A stretch of 64,000 bases of DNA, taken from positions 62,001-126,000 of the forward strand of contig CAVOPA010000004.1 in assembly GCA_963697705.1 (NCBI GenBank), in the 5' to 3' direction. Positions 7,863 to 17,970 of this stretch are shown piece after piece. How positions within the stretch are numbered: position 1 is the first letter of the stretch; each line of letters begins with the position of its first letter. Both the position numbers and the translations under genes were made by a program. The notes below the pieces were generated by a model, which saw nothing but the letters and a program-made list of their open reading frames with translations, had not been told where the DNA came from and searched no databases. The stretch is from CAVUCH01 sp963697705 (GTDB taxonomy: Bacteria > Acidobacteriota > Vicinamibacteria > Vicinamibacterales > JAENWD01).

Positions 7863-9389
7863 ATGCACCGTTCCGTTGCCCGTCGTTCGCTCGTGCTCAC
7901 CGGCCTTGCCGTCATAGGGATGACGTCACCGGCGCTGACCCAGAAGCCGAAAGTCGATTTCGGCGCGTTCATCCAGCATCAGCTGAGCGCACACTCAGAA
8001 CAGCTTTTTGGCTTCCGTCATCCGCTCACCGAGAGCGCGCTCGGTCCGTATGATGGCCCCAACAACCTGCAGGCGATCCAGGTGGCCGATGGGCTGCAGG
8101 TATCCCTCGTCTCGAGCGCCGTCGCCTCCGCGGCGGACCAGATTGCGTTCTGGCCGGATGACGTGAACCCGACGCACGTGTTCGTGTGCGACGAGGAGAC
8201 GTCCACGCCCGCCGTCCAGCGCGTGGATCTCTCCGCACCGGCCAACGCAAACGCCACGACGATCGTGACGGGTCTCTCCTCATGCGATCCGGTGAGGCGC
8301 ACCCCGTGGGGGACGATCATTGTCGCCGAGGAAGAATCTGACGGCGGCCTCTACGAAATCATCGACCCGGCCAGCATCACGACCCCGATCAGCGTCGCGA
8401 ATCGCGCCACGGGCGCGACCAGCGACGCGGCCCACCTCGTGAAGCGCCAGGCCGTGGGAGCGCTGGCGTACGAGGGCATCGCGGTGAGGGACGATGGCAC
8501 GCTGATTTATGCCGACGAGAACTTCCCGTCGAACGGCAACGGTGGCGGTGCCGTCTACAAGTTCGTGCCGCAGATCCCGTATCAGGGTACAGGCCAGATT
8601 GCGGTGCCGGCCCAGTCACCGCTCGCGGCGGGGACCATCTACGGGCTCCGCGTTGCCGCCTCAGGCTCGTCCCGGTGGGGACAGGGTGCGGAAACCGGCA
8701 ATGGTTCCTGGGTCTTGGTGACGATGCCGCCGGATGGTGACGGCAACATCAACCTGCGCGCCGCGGCGCTGGCACAGAAGTTTACGGGCTACTACCGGCC
8801 TGAGGACATGGACGTGGATCCCGTCGCAGCAGCGAAAGGCGTGTTCCGCGCGTGCTGGGCGAACACCGGACGCAAGAGCCACACCGGTGACAGCATCGTC
8901 GAGAACAGCGGGGTGCAGAGCGAGATCATGTGCCTGACGGAGAATCCGCCGACCCCGTTCGATCCGAACCCGGCCACGGGCACGATCCCGACGGTCGATC
9001 GCTTCCTCACCGGCAGCGAGCAGCGCGCGATGTACGACAACGTCGCCTTCCAGCCCCGCACCGGCAACCTGGTGGTGCTCGAGGACGGCGAGGTGACTGC
9101 CGTGAAGAGCGAGACGAAGACCGAGCTGCGCGGGAACGACTTGTGGATCTGCCTGCCCGACGGCACGGATGACGACCATCTGTCGGACGGGTGCGTGCGG
9201 TTCGCGTCGATTCGCGATACGACCGCCGAGCCTTCGGGTTTCGTCTTCTTCGGATCGGGCCGGGAGGCACTGGTCCACATCCAGCACCGGGCCTACAACG
9301 ACGGCCTCGGCGAGGCGAATCACGGTGCGCTCGTGAAGATCTCCGGATTCAAGGTCTCGTCCCCCGACGAGTTCGACGACCAGCAGTAA
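7863..9389 (+). CDS. PhoX-like secreted protein (DUF839 family)
   Basis: A 508-residue exported protein. Residues 1-27 are a signal sequence with an RR pair (MHRSVARRS) and hydrophobic core. The mature part resembles the PhoX/DUF839 beta-propeller family: TPWGTIIVAEEESDGGLYEI, YRPEDMDVDP, NVAFQPRTGNLVVLEDGE and a GREALVHIQHR segment near the end. PhoX enzymes are periplasmic Ca/Fe phosphatases, but this family also contains uncharacterised esterases, so the activity is tentative. A strong AAGGAGGAG at 7847-7855 supports ATG 7863 (TTG 7860 is an alternative). It is followed after 96 bp by a conserved unknown gene. Confidence 0.8.
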   Translation: MHRSVARRSLVLTGLAVIGMTSPALTQKPKVDFGAFIQHQLSAHSEQLFGFRHPLTESALGPYDGPNNLQAIQVADGLQVSLVSSAVASAADQIAFWPDDVNPTHVFVCDEETSTPAVQRVDLSAPANANATTIVTGLSSCDPVRRTPWGTIIVAEEESDGGLYEIIDPASITTPISVANRATGATSDAAHLVKRQAVGALAYEGIAVRDDGTLIYADENFPSNGNGGGAVYKFVPQIPYQGTGQIAVPAQSPLAAGTIYGLRVAASGSSRWGQGAETGNGSWVLVTMPPDGDGNINLRAAALAQKFTGYYRPEDMDVDPVAAAKGVFRACWANTGRKSHTGDSIVENSGVQSEIMCLTENPPTPFDPNPATGTIPTVDRFLTGSEQRAMYDNVAFQPRTGNLVVLEDGEVTAVKSETKTELRGNDLWICLPDGTDDDHLSDGCVRFASIRDTTAEPSGFVFFGSGREALVHIQHRAYNDGLGEANHGALVKISGFKVSSPDEFDDQQ

Positions 9390-9485
9390 GCCGTACACGC
9401 GTGGCGGGCGGGGCCGATCGGTCGGCTCCGCCTCACGTGCGCTTGACATGGCATAACATCATCAATCCAGCATTCGGGAAGGGGT

Positions 9486-10166
9486 ATGCGGGAGGCAGAC
9501 GACCACGCCCGTGCGGCGCTGGGCTTCACAGTCAAGTCCGGGTGGGCGAGCGCTGTGCTGCTGATTGGCTCAGCCACGTCGTCCCGCGTGGTGGATAGCC
9601 GGATCGTCGAGCTGAGCGATCCGGCGCTCCCGGAATCCCGGCAGCCATATCACGCGTCGTTTGGCACCCCCCGCGCGCGCGGCCCGGCACTGTCACGGCT
9701 GATCGCAGCCGTCCAGCGATTCGGACGGAAGTCCGTCAGCGGCGTGATTCAGGATTACCGGGCGATGACATCCCGCCTGGAAGGCGCCGGCGTGATCGTG
9801 GGCAGCTTGGTCGATCCGGCGACGATTGCGAACGATCACATTCGCATACACGCCCTCGAGGGACAGTTGTTCCGTCGTGTCGTGGAGGAGGCCGTGACAC
9901 GAGCGCGGCTGCGGTGCTCGATCTGGCGCGACCGGGATCTCTACGGGCTGGCAGCCATCACCCTGAAGCAACCGGAACGAGCGCTTCGCGACGCATTGAC
10001 CACCCTCGGTCGCCACGGGGGTGGCCCGTGGCGCGCCGAGCAAAAGGCGGCCGCCCTGGCGGCGTGGCTCGTTATTGCCACATCTCCGTCGAAGACGGAC
10101 CGGGACGGGCACGAAGGCCCGCGAACTCACCAGCAAGGCGAGCGTTCGCGTCAAACCCGCGCGTAA
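9486..10166 (+). CDS. Conserved hypothetical protein
   Basis: A 226-residue protein starting MREADDHARAALGFTVKSGW. I recognise it as a conserved uncharacterised type (ALGFxVKSGWAxAVLL, then ELSDPALPESRQPYHASFG) seen in several phyla, but I know of no assigned function. The central region repeats an alternating strand/helix pattern with GVIVGSLVDPATIANDHIRI followed by HALEGQLF. There is no signal peptide or TM segment. The C-terminal 25 residues are charged and low-complexity. The start is supported by a GGGAAGG just upstream. A TTGACA at 9443-9448 could be part of its promoter. Confidence 0.7.
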   Translation: MREADDHARAALGFTVKSGWASAVLLIGSATSSRVVDSRIVELSDPALPESRQPYHASFGTPRARGPALSRLIAAVQRFGRKSVSGVIQDYRAMTSRLEGAGVIVGSLVDPATIANDHIRIHALEGQLFRRVVEEAVTRARLRCSIWRDRDLYGLAAITLKQPERALRDALTTLGRHGGGPWRAEQKAAALAAWLVIATSPSKTDRDGHEGPRTHQQGERSRQTRA

Positions 10167-10302
10167 TCGAGGCACCTCGCGAACAGCCAGGCGCACGTAC
10201 GGCAGCGGTTCGCCGGGAACCACGGTCCCGGGCCGCCCACCGGGACCACGCTCCATCAGCCGTGGACAATCGTCCAGGTGCCATGCCGGCTGACCCACCC
10301 GA

Positions 10303-11673
<1,371 letters not shown>

Positions 11674-12414
11674 GTCGCCAACTCCCGGAGTGGCTCAGCC
11701 GCTGCGCCTCGAGCAGGTCGGCTTCACTCCGGCGCAGCTTCTCCTCTGATTGCTTGCGCGCGTCGATATCTGTCAGCAGGTTGTACCAGCGGACGATGCG
11801 GCCATCGGCGTCGCGAAGCGGAAGGCCGCGCGACTGGAACCAGCGATACTGCCCATCGGCTCGCCGGATGCGATGCTCGAAGTCGTATGGCTCCCCGGTT
11901 TGGACCGCGTGCTGCCAGGCGGCCGCGACGCGTGGCAAGTCGGCCGGATGCACGGCATCTGTTGTCCCCCATTGCCTCAGCTCGTCAAGCGTCCGACCGA
12001 AGTACTCGAGGACCTGGCGGTTGACGTGCTCAACCGCGCCGTCGGCCGTCATGACCGCGATGAGGCCGGGAAGGGTCTCGACGATGAGGCGGAAGCTCTC
12101 TTCGCTGGAGCGAGAAGTCTCCTCGACGTGCGTCCGCCGCTCGGGCTGGGGTGAATCGCTCAACTCCGTCACCTGAAAGGCCTCGCAGGCCCGCGATGCC
12201 GTCCGGGACATTCTAGGGCCTCGCCGTCGGTCCGGCGCATCGACGGTTCGGATCCGCGAAGTGCCGAGCAGTTCCCGTCGAACGCCTCGCGAAGCTTCGC
12301 GAGGCTTCTCGCGACCGTTCGCGCACAATTCCACCGGTGCTCATTGCGATGCAATGACTTACCGGCGGCACTCGATTTGCCGTTCATCGCGGGCGAAGAT
12401 AGCGATCGCTCCCG

Positions 12415-12678
12415 ATGCTCAAAATCACGCGCGTGACTGAGGCAGGCTCCACCCGCGTGATCGTGAGTGGGCGAATCGGCGCCACGCAGTTGCCGGACCT
12501 GCGCCAATTCATCGCGGCAGAGAGCGCGGCCAACGTGGTGCTCGATCTGACCGAGGTCAACCTCGTTGACGAAGAGGTCGTCCAGTTCCTGTTGCGATGC
12601 GAAGGGCTGGGTATCGGGCTTGTCGGTTGCCCAGCGTACATCCGCGAGTGGATGGTCCGGGAGCGGCGGTCTCAGTGA
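12415..12678 (+). CDS. STAS-domain (anti-anti-sigma-like) protein
   Basis: 87 residues folding as a compact STAS domain: MLKITRVTEAGSTRVIVSGRI, then a VVLDLTEVNLVDEEVVQFLL strand-helix and a conserved GIGLVGCPAYIREWM tail. The phosphorylatable Ser of classical SpoIIAA is replaced: the loop reads VDEEV. That suggests an unphosphorylated structural or signalling variant. Its stop overlaps the SD of the following hydrolase gene, so the two are coupled. It is divergent from the PAS/sigma-54 regulator. Confidence 0.75.
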   Translation: MLKITRVTEAGSTRVIVSGRIGATQLPDLRQFIAAESAANVVLDLTEVNLVDEEVVQFLLRCEGLGIGLVGCPAYIREWMVRERRSQ

Positions 12679-12689
12679 GGAGGACGAAA

Positions 12690-13418
12690 ATGAGTCAGGT
12701 GTCGCAGGCAGCAGCAAGTGAGGGTGTCAAGAACGTTGTTCTCGTGCACGGGGGGTTCGTGGACGGCTCCGGTTGGCAGGGCGTCTACGAGCTGCTCAGG
12801 AAGGACGGCTACAACGTCTCAATCGTCCAGAATCCGACCATTTCGCTGGCGGATGACGTGGGTTTCACGAAACGCACGTTGGCCGCGCAGAATGGTCCGG
12901 CGATTCTCGTCGGCCATTCGTACGGTGGCGTCGTGATCACAGAGGCCGGCAACGATCCGAAGGTCGCGGGCCTTGTCTACATCGCAGCGTTCGCTCCGGA
13001 CAAAGGCGAGTCAGTCACTGCGCTCATCCAGAATCCGCCGCCTGGCGCTCCCGTCCCACCGATCATGCCGCCGCAGGATGGGTACCTCTTCCTCGACCGG
13101 GCGAAGTTCCGCGAGTCGTTCGCGGCGGACGTCGCGCCGGATGCCGCCGCGTTCATGGCGGATTCCCAAGTTCCGTGGGGCCTCGAGGCGCTCAACGGCG
13201 CAGTCAGCGAGCCTGCGTGGAGGACGAAGCCGAGTTGGTACCTCGTGTCGACCGAAGACAAGATGATTCCGCCCGACGCCCAGCGCGCGATGTCCAAGCG
13301 CGCTGGCTCAACGGTCGCCGAAGTCAAGGGCAGTCACGCCGTCTACGTGTCCCAACCGCAGGCCGTCGCGGCCATCATCACGAAGGCCGCACACGCCGTC
13401 GCGCTAACAACGCAATAG
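12690..13418 (+). CDS. Alpha/beta hydrolase
   Basis: A 242-residue alpha/beta hydrolase. NVVLVHGGFVDGSGW carries the oxyanion-hole HG. The nucleophile elbow is GHSYGG (Ser77). The acid is probably in STEDKMIPP and the catalytic His in KGSHAVYVSQP near the C-terminus. This set resembles the EstC/salicylate-esterase-like cytoplasmic hydrolases; the substrate is not inferable. The SD AGGAGG (12678-12683) overlaps the stop of the STAS gene and is 6 nt from ATG 12690, which argues for an operon and fixes the start. Confidence 0.88.
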   Translation: MSQVSQAAASEGVKNVVLVHGGFVDGSGWQGVYELLRKDGYNVSIVQNPTISLADDVGFTKRTLAAQNGPAILVGHSYGGVVITEAGNDPKVAGLVYIAAFAPDKGESVTALIQNPPPGAPVPPIMPPQDGYLFLDRAKFRESFAADVAPDAAAFMADSQVPWGLEALNGAVSEPAWRTKPSWYLVSTEDKMIPPDAQRAMSKRAGSTVAEVKGSHAVYVSQPQAVAAIITKAAHAVALTTQ

Positions 13419-13450
13419 GAGGAGGACCGTTCAGTACAGGTGTTCGATTC

Positions 13451-13492
13451 AGAGGCTGTCCGAAATTTGTATATAGACTTCGGACAGCCTCT
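13451..13492. repeat. Perfect 14 bp inverted repeat (terminator or insertion-element end remnant)
   Basis: Arms AGAGGCTGTCCGAA (13451-13464) and its exact complement (13479-13492) flank a 14 nt AT-rich loop. It lies between the convergent hydrolase and VOC genes, so it may act as a bidirectional terminator, although no T-run follows. The arm sequence also resembles termini of some transposases' elements, which would make this a MITE-like scar. I cannot choose between the two. Confidence 0.6.
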
Positions 13493-13580
13493 CGAGTAGT
13501 ACCGGGCAGTAACTTTTGACTTAGCCAGCCTCGGCAGGAGGCACCTTCACGCAGCTGTCACCGGCCAGCGTCGTACCCCG

Positions 13581-14057
13581 TCAGCCCCGCCGCGCTGCCT
13601 CGATGGTGGCGACGTCGATCTTCTTCATCGGCATCATCGCCTCGAAGGCACGCTTGGCCTCACCGCCACCAGCCGCAAGCGCGTCAGTGAGCGCGCGCGG
13701 GGTGATCTGCCAGGAGAGGCCCCAGCGGTCCTTGCACCAGCCGCACTGGCTTTCCTGGCCGCCGTTGCCGACGATCGCGTTCCAGTAGCGGTCCGTCTCT
13801 TCCTGAGTGTCCGTCGCGATCTGGAAGGAAAAGGCCTCGCTGTGCTTGAACGTCGGGCCGCCGTTCAGACCGAGACAGGGAATGCCCGCAACGGTAAACT
13901 CCACCGTCAGGACATCACCCTGCTTGCCGCCCGGGTAATCACCGGGCGCCTTGTGAACAGCGGTCACTGAACTGTCCGGAAAGGTGGCGGCGTAGAAACG
14001 CGCGGCCTCATGCGCGTCTTTGTCGAACCAGAGGCAGATCGTGTTCTTCGGCTTCAT
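13581..14057 (-). CDS. VOC family protein (PhnB-like)
   Basis: 158 residues of the glyoxalase/VOC superfamily, PhnB / 3-demethylubiquinone-methyltransferase-like subgroup. Hallmarks are MKPKNTICLWFDKDAHEAAR at the N-terminus, the CLGLNGGPTFKHSEAFSFQI core and CGWCKDRWGLSWQITPRAL towards the C-terminus. Members of this subgroup are widespread stress- or resistance-like small proteins with mostly unknown substrates. It is a single-domain cytoplasmic protein. Only a weak purine-rich SD precedes the ATG. It is convergent with the hydrolase gene. Confidence 0.85.
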   Translation of the reverse strand: MKPKNTICLWFDKDAHEAARFYAATFPDSSVTAVHKAPGDYPGGKQGDVLTVEFTVAGIPCLGLNGGPTFKHSEAFSFQIATDTQEETDRYWNAIVGNGGQESQCGWCKDRWGLSWQITPRALTDALAAGGGEAKRAFEAMMPMKKIDVATIEAARRG

Positions 14058-14433
14058 CTTTCGTGTACTCCTTGTGCTCGGTCAGGGCGAACACCGCATT
14101 CTCAGCGTCGAAAGCATTTAACGAATCAGGTGGCACAAGGGCAGCGCCCAGCCCAGCTTTGATCGCGTCGCGCGCTGCGGCGCCATCGCGGGGTCGAGCC
14201 ACCTCATCACCGCAGGGACGCCGGCCTGCGGCATCGCAGCGGTGGCGTCAGCGAGTGTATGCAAGTTCTGAACATCTGGCTTGGCCGCCCCCAAAGCGCG
14301 CTTCTCACCCGGATCTCACGGCGATCGCGCGGCGTCCGATGCATTCCCGATCATCGCTGGCTGCGCAAGGCGCGCCGTTGGTGCCCAGGCGTTCGCCCTC
14401 GACCTACTATGATGTGCCGGAGGAGCAAACGAC
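14058..14433. other. Intergenic region between divergent genes, nothing recognised
   Basis: 376 bp between divergently transcribed VOC and M20 genes. A minus-strand frame of 64 codons crosses its left part and into the VOC gene, but it has no RBS or homology. I see no repeat or RNA gene. Promoters for both flanking genes presumably lie here. Confidence 0.4.
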
Positions 14434-15675
14434 GTGAGCGCACGCGATGTGATTGCCAACCTTCGCGCGCTGGCGGCGCGGACCAGCGACGACCATGGCG
14501 CCCAGCGTGTCGCGTGGGGCCCGGTGTGGCGTGACGCACGCGCCTGGCTCGGCGGCCTGCTGGCTGACGAAGGGCTGCACGTCGAACGCGACATCGCCGG
14601 CAACAACTGGATCAGTGTGCCTGGGGCGCGTCCCGAAACCGTCATCATCGGCGGTCACCTCGATTCAGTCCCCAACGGCGGCTGGCTCGACGGCGCTCTC
14701 GGCGTCCTTGCGGGCATCGAGGCACTCCGTCAGGTTAGAGACACCACTCCGCCCGTGACGCTGGCCGTCGTGGACTTCGCCGACGAAGAAGGCGCGCGTT
14801 TCTCGCGCAGCCTGCTGGGGTCGTCGGCCGCGAGCGGGAGCCTGCTGCCCGACAGCGTGCGAGGCCTCGTCGACCGCCAGGGCGTGCGGCTCGTCGACGC
14901 GCTGGCCGAGAACGGCGTCGACCTGGACCGGATGCCCGAGGCGCGCCGGTCGCTCGACCGCCGCCACCCGCGCGCGTATCTCGAGCTCCACATCGAGCAA
15001 GGGCCCGTGCTCGAGGCGATGGGACGATCGACCGGTGCGGTGATCGGCACCTACGGCGTCGAGCGGCACGTGCTGCGGTTCGTCGGCCAGGCCGCGCACT
15101 CGGGATCGACGCCAATCGCGATGCGCCGCGACGCGTTCCTTGCTGCCGCCGAAACGGCGCTCGCCTGTCGCGAGATCGCCCGGCGCCACTCCACTCCCGC
15201 CGCGGGCATGGTGTGCACGGTGGGCACTGTCTCGGTGGAGCCTGCGATCGTGACCGCGGTGCCTGGCGTCTGCGAGATCGCCCTCGATCAGCGAGCGCTC
15301 GAGCCCGAGGTGCTACGGCAGGCACTGGCCGAAGCGCACGAGGCCGCCTCGCGCGCCGCGGCGGCCAACGGCGTTACGGTGCAGTGGCGGCACGTGTGGC
15401 GCATCGATCCCTGCCGGTTCGATCCGCGTCTCGTCAGCCTGTGCGTAGACGCCGTGCAGGAGGCGACGGGGCACGCGCCGCGACTGCCGTCGGGGCCTCT
15501 CCACGACGCGGTCGAGATGGCGCGCGTCATGCCCGCCGTGATGATGTTCGCCAGTTCGACCGACGGCTTGTCGCACTGCAAGGAAGAAGACACGCCGGAA
15601 GCCGACCTCGAGGTGACGATCGACGCCTTCCTGCGATTGGCCGACAAGACCATTGCGGCAGTTGCCGCGGACTAG
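14434..15675 (+). CDS. M20-family Zn-dependent amidohydrolase (N-carbamoyl-amino-acid hydrolase / allantoate amidohydrolase type)
   Basis: 413 residues, close to the normal length of the hydantoinase/carbamoylase group. Metal ligands are visible as GGHLDSV (His75, Asp77), Asp86 in GGWLDGALG, the catalytic glutamate pair in DEEGARF (117-123) and LELHIEQGP (His185). A distal SGPLHDA supplies a further His. Such cytoplasmic enzymes hydrolyse N-carbamoyl-amino acids or allantoate. The precise substrate is not decided by the sequence. The start is GTG at 14434 with GGAGG about 10 nt upstream. Its stop overlaps by 4 bp (CTAG) the stop of the convergent next gene. Confidence 0.9.
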   Translation: MSARDVIANLRALAARTSDDHGAQRVAWGPVWRDARAWLGGLLADEGLHVERDIAGNNWISVPGARPETVIIGGHLDSVPNGGWLDGALGVLAGIEALRQVRDTTPPVTLAVVDFADEEGARFSRSLLGSSAASGSLLPDSVRGLVDRQGVRLVDALAENGVDLDRMPEARRSLDRRHPRAYLELHIEQGPVLEAMGRSTGAVIGTYGVERHVLRFVGQAAHSGSTPIAMRRDAFLAAAETALACREIARRHSTPAAGMVCTVGTVSVEPAIVTAVPGVCEIALDQRALEPEVLRQALAEAHEAASRAAAANGVTVQWRHVWRIDPCRFDPRLVSLCVDAVQEATGHAPRLPSGPLHDAVEMARVMPAVMMFASSTDGLSHCKEEDTPEADLEVTIDAFLRLADKTIAAVAAD

Positions 15676-16325
15676 CTGCCGGTCCCCGAGCCTCGCTTCG
15701 GCCGGCGGACAGTTCTCACCTTCCCACTCCTGCCGCCGCCGCAGAAGAACCGATCGCCGCCGTCGGACTCGAGCCCCGACACGCCCACTCCGGGCGGCAT
15801 CTCGAGTGTCTCCAGCACGTCTCCGGTTCGCGGATCGATGCGCCTCAGATCGCTCTCGTCACCTTCCCAGGTGCCGTGCCAGAGCTCTCCGTCGATCCAG
15901 GTGACCCCGGTCACGAAACGGTTCGATTCGATGGTGCGAAGAATCGCTCCTGTCTGGGGATCCACCTGATGGATCTTCCGGTCGCGATACTGCCCCACCC
16001 AGAGCGTACCTTCGGCCCACGCGAGCCCCGAGTCACCGCCGCCGCCGGGCGCCGGGATCGTTGCGACCACACGGCCGGTTTTTGGATCGATCTTCTGAAT
16101 CGAATCTTCGGCGAGTTGAAACAGGTGCTCGCCGTCGAAGGCCGTGCCTGCATGCGCGGCGACATCGATCGAGCGCACCGTCTTCCCGCTTGCAGGATCG
16201 AAGGCGGCAAGCCGGTCTCCAGCGGCGAACCAGACGTGTTGACCGTCGTAGGTGACTCCACCGACGTTGTCGGCACCCGAAAAGGGTCCATACTCACGGA
16301 TGATCTCGGCGGTTGAGCGACGCAT
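15672..16325 (-). CDS. Beta-propeller protein (glutamine-cyclotransferase-like)
   Basis: 217 residues made of repeated blades with DPxTGxxxxTI motifs (IDPKTGRVVATIPAPGGGGD, VDPQTGAILRTIESN, IDPRTGDVLETLEMP). Together with WAEGTLWVGQYRDRKI and WIDGELWHGTWE this resembles proteins annotated as glutamine cyclotransferase or SMP-30-like propellers. There is no signal peptide. The catalytic residues of true cyclotransferase cannot be confirmed, so only the fold is claimed. Its tail overlaps the M20 gene's stop on the other strand. A GGTTCC repeat element lies directly upstream. Confidence 0.7.
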   Translation of the reverse strand: MRRSTAEIIREYGPFSGADNVGGVTYDGQHVWFAAGDRLAAFDPASGKTVRSIDVAAHAGTAFDGEHLFQLAEDSIQKIDPKTGRVVATIPAPGGGGDSGLAWAEGTLWVGQYRDRKIHQVDPQTGAILRTIESNRFVTGVTWIDGELWHGTWEGDESDLRRIDPRTGDVLETLEMPPGVGVSGLESDGGDRFFCGGGRSGKVRTVRRPKRGSGTGS

Positions 16326-16363
16326 GCGTGCATCCTACCCCGCTGTACTCACTTGATTGGATA

Positions 16364-16608
16364 CGGTTCCGGGTTCCGGGTTGTGGGTTCCGGGTTGGGT
16401 TCCTCGTTCCTCGTTCGTTCCAGGTTCCCAGGGGTTCAACGGTTCCGGGTTCCTGGGTTCCGAGTTCCAGGTTCGTCGCAGGCTCGATTGGAGCGACCGC
16501 GATATCAGTAACCTGGCACTTGGAACCCGGAACCCGTGAACAAGGAACTTGGAACAAACCCGGAACCTGGAACCCAACCTGGAATCCAGCACCCGGAACC
16601 CGGAACCC
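16364..16608. repeat. GGTTCC inverted-array repeat element, copy A
   Basis: About 245 bp. The left half is a run of degenerate heptamers of the GGTTCCG/GGGTTCC type and the right half is the complementary GGAACCC type, so the whole can fold into one long imperfect hairpin. A non-repetitive core near 16471-16530 starts with GTTCGTCGCAGGCTCGATTG. The same element, in reverse orientation, is copy B (23130-23368). Between them the arrangement of words and the core are nearly the same along the full length, so this is a true dispersed family and not just low complexity. Confidence 0.85.
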
Positions 16609-16633
16609 TACCCAACTCACGTGAGTTCCAGGT

Positions 16634-17854
16634 CTAATCAGTCAACAGAGGAGCGGAGAGTAACAAGGTCGTCGTGAATCCGGGCACGGACGGGGTCACC
16701 CAGCGGCGCGCCCGCCCGCGACCGAACGACTGCACCTTGCCTGCGGCGCCGAGCGAGTCGAGCGCCCGCTGCGCGGTGCGCTGGCTCGTGCCCAGCGCAA
16801 TTGCAAGCGCCGAGCTCGACCACGACTCACCGTCAGCGAGGAAGGCGAGGACCGCGGCATGCTCTTCGTCGAAGGGTCGTGCAAGCACGACGACGTCGCG
16901 TGCGCGGCGCGGCGCCAGCTGAAACCCTCGCTTGGTCGCCTGCACGTCGGCCAGCGTCCGGAGCATCCCGCGAAGCCGCCCGATTTCGACGCGCAACCGG
17001 GCGCGATGCGATTCATCGGCGAACTTCGACCCGAATGCACGCGCGACGAGCGTGTCCCTCGGGACATCTCGCGGCCACGCCTCGCCGAGGGCGCGTGCGA
17101 GCGCGAACAACACCGGGCGCCTTGCGAGTGAGACGACCCTGCGCCCGTCACGCACCACGTGACGGCACGCGTCCACGACGAAGACGTTCGACGTCAGCAC
17201 CGTTTCGACCTCGTCGAGCAGGAGCAATCGCTCTTCCCCACTCGCAATCAGGCGCGCAGCGGGCGTGTTCAGGACGAGGGCTGCGCTCTCGACCTCCGCG
17301 GTCAGTGCAGGGATGCGTGCGTGGCGCGCGGCGCGCTCGGCCCGCGCCAGCGCAGCGCGCGCCGGCTTCGTCCGGAGGCGCCGGATCGCAATCCCGGTGA
17401 GGACCAGCTCGCGGGCCGTCCTCGAAGCGGCAGGCAGGGACGCGGCGTCGAGCTCGGCGAGCGAGCGCTCGGCCTCGTCAATCCGGCCGATCAGCAGCAG
17501 GCGCCGGGCCTCGAGATACCGCGCATGCGCAGCGTTCACCCGATCGCCGTGCTCGTCGAGCGTCGCCCGAGCCACATCGAGCGTCTTCGACGGCCACCTC
17601 AGGTCGCGGGAGACGAGCGCGATCTCGGCCTCGGCGACGACGCACCGCGCGCGAGCCACGGCCTCTCTCGGGCCGAACGCGCGCGCAGCCCGTCGCAGGA
17701 GCGCCTTCGCTCGAACCAGATCGCCGAGCTGCGCCATCGCGATGCCCCGCAGCGCCAGAGCAGGCGCATCGTCGCGGAGCGCGACTCGCTTCAATGCGCC
17801 GAGGGGATCACCCGCTGCGAGTGCGCGCCCCGCGGCTGTAATCAGTGAGTCCAT
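16634..17854 (-). CDS. TPR-containing winged-helix transcriptional regulator
   Basis: A 406-residue, very Arg/Ala-rich protein. The first about 230 residues are helical TPR-like repeats (LALRGIAMAQLGDLVRAKAL, AHARYLEARRLLLIGRIDEA). The C-terminus carries a winged helix (SSSALAIALGTSQRTAQRAL, then GAAGKVQSFGRGRARRW). Proteins of this design often sit divergent from a DUF899 gene, as here, and are presumed to control it. The ligand is unknown. The start ATG has only a weak purine stretch upstream. Confidence 0.7.
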   Translation of the reverse strand: MDSLITAAGRALAAGDPLGALKRVALRDDAPALALRGIAMAQLGDLVRAKALLRRAARAFGPREAVARARCVVAEAEIALVSRDLRWPSKTLDVARATLDEHGDRVNAAHARYLEARRLLLIGRIDEAERSLAELDAASLPAASRTARELVLTGIAIRRLRTKPARAALARAERAARHARIPALTAEVESAALVLNTPAARLIASGEERLLLLDEVETVLTSNVFVVDACRHVVRDGRRVVSLARRPVLFALARALGEAWPRDVPRDTLVARAFGSKFADESHRARLRVEIGRLRGMLRTLADVQATKRGFQLAPRRARDVVVLARPFDEEHAAVLAFLADGESWSSSALAIALGTSQRTAQRALDSLGAAGKVQSFGRGRARRWVTPSVPGFTTTLLLSAPLLTD

Positions 17855-17970
17855 GGGAATCCCGCCACACTTGTCACTCCCAGCATTCGAGGCTCAGCGC
17901 TCAATCTATCTCATGACGGACGGCCACACGGTCGCGTCTGGAAGCGGCCAGATTGAAGGAGAGGAGAGTC

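Noticed and set aside
14008..14202. Small minus-strand ORF overlapping the start of the VOC gene
   Set aside because: No SD, no recognisable family, and it overlaps the VOC start in another frame.
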